Shown one piece after another: positions 16,579 through 24,665 of a stretch of DNA of 64,000 nucleotides (the stretch's first letter is position 1; each line of letters opens with the position of its first letter). The notes under the pieces were generated by a model. That model saw only the letters and a program-made list of their open reading frames with translations. It was not told the origin of the DNA and did not search any database. The position numbers and the translations under genes were made by a program. The stretch spans positions 1 through 64,000 of the forward strand of contig NC_014136.1 of the NCBI RefSeq assembly GCF_000092505.1. Direction: 5' to 3'. This DNA is from Leuconostoc kimchii IMSNU 11154 (GTDB lineage: Bacteria; Bacillota; Bacilli; Lactobacillales; Lactobacillaceae).

Positions 16579-17097
16579 CTATTTCTTTATATCATCAGGA
16601 TTAACTCCTGGATATTGTTTGTTATATGCCTTAACTGTGGAGAAGTAATCAGAAGGTGTGCCATTAGATTCGATTTGTTTGGCCCAATTATCGAGGGGAT
16701 ATAACATATTAGTATCACTGTTTTCAATGTTCACTGGGGTGCCAAAACTTTCTTTAACACCATCTTTGTGTCTTTCGGACTCAGATAGCGCAAGATAATG
16801 GCTAGCCCAATTCTTAAACTCTTTAGCTGTCCACGTAGTGAAATATACTTGATTTTCACCCATTATCAAAACATGTCCCTTCATCGAAGCGGCTTTTTTT
16901 GCATACACTTTTTCATTGTTCTTGTCTTGAACTGAGGTTGAGGCGGATGAAGCCTTAGCACTTGACACGTAACTTGATGATTGTGCCTCAGGACTGTTTT
17001 GTTTTTGTTGATGCAACATAGCCAACAAAATTCCGATAACAATGATTCCAATTACCAAAATCGTGATCCAAATTTTATTTTGCTTAATTTTCTCCAT
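16579..17097 (-). CDS. Single-pass membrane protein of unknown function in the transfer region
   Basis: A 172-residue protein starting MEKIKQNKIW. AGGGAG lies 8 bases before this ATG, so it is chosen over an upstream in-frame start. One N-terminal membrane segment (WITILVIGIIVIGILLAML), a Ser/Ala-rich linker, then an extracellular domain with TTWTAKEFKNWASHYLALSE. No family recognised. It is separated from the VirB6-like gene by 62 bases and is the last leftward gene before the par operon. Surface exclusion or channel accessory roles are possible but unsupported. Confidence 0.6.
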   Translation of the reverse strand: MEKIKQNKIWITILVIGIIVIGILLAMLHQQKQNSPEAQSSSYVSSAKASSASTSVQDKNNEKVYAKKAASMKGHVLIMGENQVYFTTWTAKEFKNWASHYLALSESERHKDGVKESFGTPVNIENSDTNMLYPLDNWAKQIESNGTPSDYFSTVKAYNKQYPGVNPDDIKK

Positions 17098-17159
17098 CAG
17101 TATACTCCCTAAAATCAACTACTGTTAATTTTATCGTATTAGCCTACAAATTAAAAGTT

Positions 17160-19271
17160 TCACTTGTCTTCTTTACTTGATACGTTTTGTTGATTCTGCA
17201 TTTTAGCTTTTTGTTTTGCAATAACACTCTCAGCCCATGCGCGATCCTTTTCTTTTTGTTGAACAGGTGTCAGTGGTTGAGTCACTGTCTTTCTACCAGG
17301 CAATGTACCGCTCAAACGTGGGGTGTTTGGACGTGACATGGTTGCTGGTGTTGCACCAACTCCCTTAGGTTGAACAACTGTTCCACCACTCACAATTGGC
17401 TTAGTTGAATTAGCAGTGCTAGACTTGGGTGAATTAGTTCTAGTAGATAAGCCACGATGTGCATCAGACATAGCGTGGCTCATGTTAGATTGAGACTTAT
17501 TTGCTGTATCCTTTGGATGAGAATTAGGTGAATCTGTGGCAGCCTTTGAAAGTGCTTCATGCACATTATGTGGTTGAGAAGAAGATGGTGTATCACCGTT
17601 GTTTGATTTTGGTGTTACAGGTGAATGACGTTTGTTAAAGGCTTCAACCGCTTGTTGTCCTCCTGCAAAGTTGTCGGCGACACCACCAGCATAATCTTTG
17701 ACATTGCCAACGGCTTTATTCACGCCACCTTTAACTTTATCACCAGCCGCACGACCAGTGTTTTTCAATAAACTACCTGGATGTTTCATTGCTCCGACTG
17801 TACGTCCTGCTACCTCAGCCGCCTTTGCCGCCTTACCTGTGGCTTGTGCGGATGCATCGACACCAGTATCATTTAAGCTATGATCAGTCAGTGCTTTACT
17901 ATTATCTAAGCCTTGATTGCCACCTGAGTTGGCAATCTTCTTACCTAGTTCACGATTCTTCTTTTTCTGTTCTGGTGAAATTGCGTTGAGACCCTTGCCA
18001 ATATTTTTCTTGGCAACCCTTGTGGCGCCACCTACCATGTGTGCAGCTTGATTGGCTAACATCATTGAAGCAACAGGATTATGACCTGAGCGAACACCAG
18101 TCCATTGCTCAATCATTTCAAAGCCACCTGCGAGTCCTTTACCACCAGCTAACAGAGCGGCAATCGACAAAATTGTAAATGGCCACATATCTAGACCTAA
18201 ACCATTAATGGTATTAAAGGCAAATTCTACCCAGGCAAAGAAGAAAATTAATGAAATTGGCATCATGACAATACCTGTTATTTGTCCCTCAATCATTCCC
18301 AGAACTTGCTGTACCCGTTTACCTTGTGTGCCATCTCTTAGTCCAAAGTAAACAATGGATCCTGCCATAAAAGCCATTTTATAGACTGAGGACAGCAAAC
18401 GCACAATCGCACCAGCTACAACGATAATAAAGACTATTTCACCACCAATGATGCCTAACCAATTTGTTTTCATCACTGGATAATCATCCGCAAATGTCTT
18501 ACCCAGAACAAGTGAGTCACCGGTAATATCAACCATGTTGCCATTGCCACCAATTTTTTTGGTAAATACAGACTTTTGAGCGTCACTTAAACCGTCGGTG
18601 TAACCAGCATCACTCATTACTGAGTGGAAATCCGAACCTTCAATTTTTTCTCCAGTAATTGGATGGTTACTCAAGTAGACTTTATATTTATTCAGGTCAA
18701 AGTTATTTGAGGCTAATGTACGCAAATTTGTAGAGTTACCTTGCCATAATTGTGTGACAATGTTTTTTTCTTTTGTACCTGACGTATCATTGACCGTGGC
18801 TGTCCCAATACCACTCATCAATCCAATCGCCCAGGGTAAAGCCGTGATTACGGCAACTGTAATGGTGATTCCCTTAGGCCACTCCCTACCCTTGCGACCA
18901 GAAGTAGCGGTATATTGTATCCACTGCACCATCATCATGATGCCAAATATAACAAAACCCAGGTACAGAAAGTCTTTAAGAATATTACCTAAATTCCAAT
19001 TTTGATAAACATCGCTATTTGGCTCAAAAAAGATATTCATAAAGTCTAACAGTTTGAAAGATGACTGATAAGCCGTAAAGACTGCATTCGCAATGTAATA
19101 GAAAATCAATGCAATGCTGTGCATGAATAACATGATCAGCGTTAAGAAAATATGTGGCAATGGTGATAGGTATTGCGACCATTGGTTGTAAAAATCGGCT
19201 GTTGGGCCATTATTAGGTAAAGTTGGTAAACTTTCCGCTAATGTATTGATGCCCGAGAATAGATTTGTCAT
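17160..19271 (-). CDS. VirB6/TrsL-like polytopic channel protein
   Basis: A 703-residue protein. Residues 1-400 contain about seven membrane segments, including IFLTLIMLFMHSIALIFYYIAN, a long extracellular loop at about 155-270, and LTFAWVEFAF-type segments. Residues 400-703 are a hydrophilic, low-complexity tail rich in Ser, Pro, Lys and Gly. This is the usual layout of Gram-positive VirB6-like proteins (TrsL/PrgH/TcpH), which form the inner channel. It overlaps the coupling protein stop by 4 bases (ATGA), so the two are translationally coupled. Confidence 0.78.
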   Translation of the reverse strand: MTNLFSGINTLAESLPTLPNNGPTADFYNQWSQYLSPLPHIFLTLIMLFMHSIALIFYYIANAVFTAYQSSFKLLDFMNIFFEPNSDVYQNWNLGNILKDFLYLGFVIFGIMMMVQWIQYTATSGRKGREWPKGITITVAVITALPWAIGLMSGIGTATVNDTSGTKEKNIVTQLWQGNSTNLRTLASNNFDLNKYKVYLSNHPITGEKIEGSDFHSVMSDAGYTDGLSDAQKSVFTKKIGGNGNMVDITGDSLVLGKTFADDYPVMKTNWLGIIGGEIVFIIVVAGAIVRLLSSVYKMAFMAGSIVYFGLRDGTQGKRVQQVLGMIEGQITGIVMMPISLIFFFAWVEFAFNTINGLGLDMWPFTILSIAALLAGGKGLAGGFEMIEQWTGVRSGHNPVASMMLANQAAHMVGGATRVAKKNIGKGLNAISPEQKKKNRELGKKIANSGGNQGLDNSKALTDHSLNDTGVDASAQATGKAAKAAEVAGRTVGAMKHPGSLLKNTGRAAGDKVKGGVNKAVGNVKDYAGGVADNFAGGQQAVEAFNKRHSPVTPKSNNGDTPSSSQPHNVHEALSKAATDSPNSHPKDTANKSQSNMSHAMSDAHRGLSTRTNSPKSSTANSTKPIVSGGTVVQPKGVGATPATMSRPNTPRLSGTLPGRKTVTQPLTPVQQKEKDRAWAESVIAKQKAKMQNQQNVSSKEDK

Positions 19272-22200
19272 TCGACTTCTCCTTGAGTTGTTGCAGCGTT
19301 AAGCTTCTTATATATTTCCCACATGTATGCGGGTTCGTTGTTTAGTAATCGTAGAACTTTACCGTTATTATTGTTGCCAGAAAGTGTCAGATATTTGCCA
19401 CGATTTAAGTAAGCAACGGCACTGTTTTGTTCTTCCGTTTTATTTGAGCGTGGTATCCTCATTTTGATGGATTTCTCTACAATTTGACGTAGCTCAACAT
19501 TGTCTAGTTGTTCTTCGGTCATAAATGGTTCATCAGGGTTAAAGTCATGTTTCCACTGCAAGTAACGTTCCTCATCAGAGAGTTCTTGTTGTGTTTGCAC
19601 TGTCGCTGTTTCGATACCTTGATGCGCTTTGGCCAAAATGTTGTTGATTTCATCATCAGCTAACGTGTTGAGTTGACGATTATCAATTTGATTGCCACCT
19701 GCGCCTTCTTCCTCAATTTCTAGTTGAACTTGTTGATCTAGCTCATCAAAGTAAGGCACAAAGTCATGATAGAGGTCATCATATTTCAAATCGTTATGCT
19801 GCGCTTTGATGTTCAAATCGGCTGTATAGTAATCAAGTGAATACTGCTTACCCAATAATTCGTAGGCAAACGGCATTCGGTAAGCACCCGTAGAGAAAAT
19901 TGGCAAAGGTCTAACTGATCTTCCCTTCTTATCCGCACGTTTGATCGTACGGATGGTAATCATCTCACGCGGACTCAATTCACTAATTTCTTTGGCATCT
20001 AACAGCCGAACCTTGCTAACTTGTGCATGACGGTTACCACGATCTTGACGATCTAACCCAATCTGTGAATTGACTGATTCAGTTTGGACTTCGACCTCAC
20101 CTAATTGTTTGGATAAGGCTTCATTAGTTGGCTCATCATTAGTTAAAATGTGGAACCAGTTACCCGTGTTACCATTGATGTCATTGGTTTCCATTTCAGA
20201 ATAATGCAATCGTGGTTGTGTTAAGGTTTGAATATACAAATCAACCAAATGCCCGTAGGTTAAACCACGCGTTAGAATATTGGTAAAACCTGGAATACGT
20301 GGGAACATAGAAAACTCATTGAGCTTATAAAGGATCCAACTGTCCATTTTCCTGCGGGTAATCGTTGAAGCAATATCGGTGTTAACCGAGAAGACTTGTG
20401 AGATAAACAAGCTGGCCAAAGCAGAGAAATCATCGTTAGATTGTGGCGTGATGATGAAGACTGCCATTGGATTTTCTGAGTAACGCAAGGTAACACCTGG
20501 TGTCTCAGTAGTGCCTTGTGGTTTAATCTGATCAACCAGGCATTGGATGACAGGCTGCTTAGAAAACAAGTCCCGCTTAATCTTGCCATTGAGTAATTTT
20601 CGTTGTACAATCTTACCAGTCAATGTAAACTTTTGTTTACGCATCACAATTGAATTGCCGTCATTATCGAGTGACAACTCAATTTGCCATGAGACGGGTA
20701 AATGGTTATGAATCGGATAAGTTAGCGTGCCTGATTGGGACACGGTTAGCTTGTCCTTTTCTATTGCATGCTTTTTACCTGATTCATAAACATGAATGCT
20801 CACATGAACGCCTTTATAGCGGTCAGAGAACTTAATCTTTAGCATTCTTGGAAACCCTAAGTCGGTCAAATTGATAGTGTTAAAGGTTGTCAGACGAGTG
20901 ATTGACTCTGAGGCAAACAAATTCAAACGATTCATAACTGAGAAAGAAATTGATGATTTTGTATCCCCTGTGGCAGATAGGTACTCAGCGGCGTTTAGAA
21001 TAATCATATTGCGCGCTGGTGTTCGCGGTAGTTTACCAATGTTAGTAATGTACTTAGTTAAGCCATCACCTTCCTTGTCCGTGAACTTGTTCATATCATT
21101 GATGAACTGCAAAACGTTTGATATGGTCACCATTGATTTGTCCTGGTGACGTACAGCAATATCTAATACCGTGAGCATGACTGCCTGGATGGTACTTTCA
21201 GCGGCACTATCCCAAATATCTTTGTGGCTACTTTCTTCACCACTGGAACCACCAATAACCTGCACGACCTTACGCAATTCCGTATTGGCACTGTCCCAGT
21301 CACCATCAAAGGCATAATCAATCGCAATTTCAAGTGGATTCCAGGACTCAGACTCACTTGGCTCCATGATATTGAGTAATTTCACGTCATAACCTGCTGT
21401 GCGTAATGACTTGTAACTCATTTTGGCATCTTCGTTTTTGGCATCAGTATCAATAATGTTCCATTTGATTTCGGCACGACGAATGATGTCAATTAGGGTG
21501 TAGCCTCGCATTTGGTCTTTTGAAGAACGCGTCATCCCAGTGGTCTTTGAATGTGTGTTACTGGTATCCACCCAATAAAAACCATCAAAACCGCCGTGAA
21601 CATTCAGTTGCTTTTCAAATAACTTTGGCAAACGTTCCAGTAAAACGGGACGTATTTTTTTGTACACCCCGCTAAATTCTAGTGAATTCATACCTAGTGG
21701 CCGCTTAAACCATTGCCACGCCCACAGGAACGGATGAATCATAAAGAATTCGAAGGTGTATCCTTGTGTGTGCAGCACTGGTTGTCCTGGGCGACCCTTA
21801 AAATTCTTATTGCGATCAGGAATCAATTTATAAACCTTATCGACTTCACGGACTTCCGCAAAACGGTTAGTATTACGCGTTTGGTCTCTAAACAATTGAT
21901 ACCAGTCATAGATGCGTTGGAAGACATATTTTTTAAGTAGGAGTAACAAGCAAAGGATTAGTACAATGCTTGTCACTAAAGTTAGTCGGGACAGAATAGT
22001 GAAAATATTGAGTGGATTGAGCACCGTGGCGGTCATGTTCATGACATCGTTGAATTCAGGCCATTGAGCAACACCACTTTGCATATAGAACTTGAAGGCT
22101 TGAATATATGGGCCAACTACTCTTATCAACAAGTCAACAATAATCGTGACGTAAAGCGATATGAATATCACTCCAATAGTTGCTGTAATGCCATACAACC

Positions 22201-22288
22201 ATAAGAACCAGGGACGACCACGCCAACGAATGTAACTCTCGCGCATAAATTGTCTTTCAGCTCGGTAATCTTTTTTAAATAGCTTCAT
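19268..22288 (-). CDS. VirD4/TraG-like coupling protein with degenerate nucleotide-binding motifs
   Basis: A 1006-residue membrane protein in the position of the conjugative coupling protein. AAGGAGG lies 8 bases before the ATG of MKLFKKD, which decides the start. Two membrane regions (about 28-56 and 95-120) precede the cytoplasmic part. The TraG fold is recognisable in TGMTRSSKDQ (251-259), IIDTDAKNED, then AGYDVKLLN and SESESWNPLE. The Walker A is degenerate: Gly-Lys-Ser/Thr has become Ser-Lys-Asp. The Walker B region reads ILYKLNEFSMFPRIPGF, with Asn where Asp is expected. A beta-rich insertion of about 120 residues (about 540-660) interrupts the motor domain. It overlaps by 14 bases the gene for a ClpB-like ATPase. 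Family membership is fairly clear; loss of ATPase activity is inferred. Confidence 0.75.
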   Translation of the reverse strand: MKLFKKDYRAERQFMRESYIRWRGRPWFLWLYGITATIGVIFISLYVTIIVDLLIRVVGPYIQAFKFYMQSGVAQWPEFNDVMNMTATVLNPLNIFTILSRLTLVTSIVLILCLLLLLKKYVFQRIYDWYQLFRDQTRNTNRFAEVREVDKVYKLIPDRNKNFKGRPGQPVLHTQGYTFEFFMIHPFLWAWQWFKRPLGMNSLEFSGVYKKIRPVLLERLPKLFEKQLNVHGGFDGFYWVDTSNTHSKTTGMTRSSKDQMRGYTLIDIIRRAEIKWNIIDTDAKNEDAKMSYKSLRTAGYDVKLLNIMEPSESESWNPLEIAIDYAFDGDWDSANTELRKVVQVIGGSSGEESSHKDIWDSAAESTIQAVMLTVLDIAVRHQDKSMVTISNVLQFINDMNKFTDKEGDGLTKYITNIGKLPRTPARNMIILNAAEYLSATGDTKSSISFSVMNRLNLFASESITRLTTFNTINLTDLGFPRMLKIKFSDRYKGVHVSIHVYESGKKHAIEKDKLTVSQSGTLTYPIHNHLPVSWQIELSLDNDGNSIVMRKQKFTLTGKIVQRKLLNGKIKRDLFSKQPVIQCLVDQIKPQGTTETPGVTLRYSENPMAVFIITPQSNDDFSALASLFISQVFSVNTDIASTITRRKMDSWILYKLNEFSMFPRIPGFTNILTRGLTYGHLVDLYIQTLTQPRLHYSEMETNDINGNTGNWFHILTNDEPTNEALSKQLGEVEVQTESVNSQIGLDRQDRGNRHAQVSKVRLLDAKEISELSPREMITIRTIKRADKKGRSVRPLPIFSTGAYRMPFAYELLGKQYSLDYYTADLNIKAQHNDLKYDDLYHDFVPYFDELDQQVQLEIEEEGAGGNQIDNRQLNTLADDEINNILAKAHQGIETATVQTQQELSDEERYLQWKHDFNPDEPFMTEEQLDNVELRQIVEKSIKMRIPRSNKTEEQNSAVAYLNRGKYLTLSGNNNNGKVLRLLNNEPAYMWEIYKKLNAATTQGEVE

Positions 22289-24173
22289 TGTCTGTTGCCT
22301 CCTTAACTGTGGAAACCACAACTTGCCACTCTCCGTAAGGACTTGTTAAAGATGGCGGGTTGCCAATGGCTCTAAAGATGAAAGTGTCAAAGTCTTGCCC
22401 TAATCCTTGTCGCTTTTGGATAATTGCGGCAGACACTGGATCACTCACATACGTGGCAATTGTGTCATCAATTGGTCTGACACCACGAGATGGTTTATAA
22501 CCAACGTCTGCGATGTAGTTGGCAATTGGTGAACTGACTTCCTGTGTACCGTTCAGATACTCAAAGCCCAGGTCAAAAGATGGAATATAACGCGCTACTT
22601 CTTGTGTGTCAAAAACAATATTGAAGCCACTAGTTTGTGCTTTTTGATTGAGTCGGGACAATTTTAGTTCAACAATTCGCACCATATCCGCCATCTTTAA
22701 GACATCAAAGACAATAATGGCACCAATTCTTGCGATAAACTCAGGACGGTAACCATCACTTTGCAAGGCAATTTCGAGTTGTTCTTCAAAATTTGCTTGA
22801 CGCTTTTTGTCTTCTTTAACAGCATCTGATTTGGCATCACGATTCATCACTGCTGTGGCCCCTGAGTTGGTTGTCATGACAACGATTAAGTCTTTAAAGT
22901 TAATGACCCGACCATATTCATCACTCAAACGACCATCATCTAAGACCTGCAAAAGTAAATCCATGACTTCTGGATCAGCCTTTTCAATTTCATCCAACAA
23001 CAATACGGCATAAGGCGTGTGCCTGACTCTAGTTGTGAGTTGATCTTTAAATCTTTCTAGGCTAGTCCCTGCAAACTTAAACTCAGACATATCAAAGCGA
23101 ATAAAGTTTTGAGCGTTACCAAATAGATTTAGCGCTAGTTGTTTGGCGGTCTCAGTCTTACCAACACCAGTTGGCCCCATAAAGAGAAATGACTCAGGCT
23201 TTGAGGTATCGGCCAGACCTGCCTCACGATTAGTCAGTTTCATCGCAACTTTTTCTAAGGCTGTGTCTTGACCAATCACCTGGCTTTTTAGTCTTGGTAA
23301 CAGGTTTAATAATCGTTCATCAGACGTCTGATGAATGACATATTCAGGCACATGATAATCATCATGGATGATTGTGGCAACATCTGTGTCTTCTAAACTA
23401 GATTTATTAGCTAATCGTGCGACACTTAACGCACCATCTAGCAACATAATTGCCTTTTCAGGAAAGTAACGGTCAGTGATATAGCGTTGTGATAGTGCCA
23501 TAATTCTGTCTTGTACTGTTTCTGTCACTTCAATACCGTTATTTAGTTGTAAGGCGACTTTAGACAAAACACGCTTCGTTTGTTCAAAGCTCAGTTCTGG
23601 CACTTCAATCAAATCAAATCGCCGCATCAGTGCGCCATCACGCGCCACATATTCGTGAAATTCTTTCGTAGTCGTTGCTCCAATAATTTGGAGATCATCA
23701 CGACTCAGAGCTGGTTTGATAATATTACCCGCATCCAATGAACTGCCTGATGTTTCAGCACCAGTGCCAACAATTTGATGAATTTCATCAATAAAGGCAA
23801 TCACTGTATCTTTATTGGCAATCAATTCATCAATGATGGCTTGGAATTTATGAGCAAATGACTCACCATCGCTACTTTTCATTAAGTTGGCCAAACTAAT
23901 TTGAACTAAGTGCTTGGCTTTGAGGGAAGAAACTGAGGTACTTAACAATTGACGTGCCAGGTCTTCCACAATGGCTGTTTTACCAACGCCAGGTAGCCCA
24001 ACTAATAAAGGCGCATTTTGAATCTGTTTCATCAAGGAGACCATGATACGACGCGTAATACTTTCACGTTCGTAGGCATGATACTTTTCTGGATCAGACA
24101 TCACTTTGGCACTAATGTCTGTTGTATAGCGATCAAGGTAAGGCGTGGTATTGTTTTGTTTTAATTCAATCAT
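22275..24173 (-). CDS. ClpA/ClpB-like protein with two AAA+ modules
   Basis: A 632-residue tandem AAA+ ATPase of the Hsp100 type. Module 1: Walker A GLPGVGKT (59-66), Walker B IAFIDEIHQ. Module 2: Walker A GPTGVGKTE (about 338-346), Walker B AVLLLDEIEKAD, sensor region YRPEFIARIG, and a C-terminal GYKPSRGVRPIDD small domain. The usual Clp N-domain and the ClpB middle coiled coil are missing, so it is about 200 residues shorter than ClpB. Both ATPase sites look intact, in contrast to its operon partner, the degenerate coupling protein, which it overlaps by 14 bases. It may unfold or deliver transfer substrates; this is inferred from context. Confidence 0.85.
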   Translation of the reverse strand: MIELKQNNTTPYLDRYTTDISAKVMSDPEKYHAYERESITRRIMVSLMKQIQNAPLLVGLPGVGKTAIVEDLARQLLSTSVSSLKAKHLVQISLANLMKSSDGESFAHKFQAIIDELIANKDTVIAFIDEIHQIVGTGAETSGSSLDAGNIIKPALSRDDLQIIGATTTKEFHEYVARDGALMRRFDLIEVPELSFEQTKRVLSKVALQLNNGIEVTETVQDRIMALSQRYITDRYFPEKAIMLLDGALSVARLANKSSLEDTDVATIIHDDYHVPEYVIHQTSDERLLNLLPRLKSQVIGQDTALEKVAMKLTNREAGLADTSKPESFLFMGPTGVGKTETAKQLALNLFGNAQNFIRFDMSEFKFAGTSLERFKDQLTTRVRHTPYAVLLLDEIEKADPEVMDLLLQVLDDGRLSDEYGRVINFKDLIVVMTTNSGATAVMNRDAKSDAVKEDKKRQANFEEQLEIALQSDGYRPEFIARIGAIIVFDVLKMADMVRIVELKLSRLNQKAQTSGFNIVFDTQEVARYIPSFDLGFEYLNGTQEVSSPIANYIADVGYKPSRGVRPIDDTIATYVSDPVSAAIIQKRQGLGQDFDTFIFRAIGNPPSLTSPYGEWQVVVSTVKEATDNEAI

Positions 24174-24652
24174 TCATTCCCTCCTTGGTCGGTGACGGGA
24201 TCACCATAATTCGTATTGCTTTCAGGAACTTGATTGGCAGCATCATGTTCTCTGGCCAATTCTTCTAATTCGCTTGTACCCGCATCAATGTGATCAACTG
24301 CTTTTTGACGGTCAGCAATTAAACTTGTGTAGACATCAGTGTTTTTGGCATCATCTAATTGATGATTCAATTGGCCAAGTTCTGGCACTTCATCAGCGGC
24401 AATAAAATCACCTTCGGGATCATAAATTGACACCACTTGTAATTTCTTGCCAACTTGTTGTAATACGGCCACCATTTCAATGCCTAAAATTGGATCGCCT
24501 GCTGGGAATAATTCGTGGTAGTGTCTAGTTTCAATTGTCAAAGCAATTGCACCTGGTTGACCCTTTTCCTGGAAGGATAAAATATTAACTTCCGCAGACT
24601 TTGTAATGCCTGTGATAAAGCCTGTAACTTCTTGAATGTTTTCTTGTGACAT
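24170..24652 (-). CDS. Soluble transfer-operon protein of unknown function
   Basis: A 160-residue protein starting MSQENIQEV. AAAGGAG lies 7 bases before this ATG, which is preferred to an upstream start inside the preceding gene. The first 100 residues read as a small beta domain (GFITGITKSAEVNILSFQEKGQPG, then LTIETRHYHELFPAGDPILGIEMV). The tail is acidic and helical. It shares the ATGA overlap with the ClpB-like gene. No family recognised; an adaptor for the AAA+ protein is one possibility suggested by the coupling. Confidence 0.6.
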   Translation of the reverse strand: MSQENIQEVTGFITGITKSAEVNILSFQEKGQPGAIALTIETRHYHELFPAGDPILGIEMVAVLQQVGKKLQVVSIYDPEGDFIAADEVPELGQLNHQLDDAKNTDVYTSLIADRQKAVDHIDAGTSELEELAREHDAANQVPESNTNYGDPVTDQGGNE

Positions 24653-24665
24653 GTGTTTGCTCCTT

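Noticed and set aside
22289..22321. Upstream start for the coupling protein
   Set aside because: The AAGGAGG site is placed for the ATG at 22288; the longer form would start inside the ClpB-like gene without a site.
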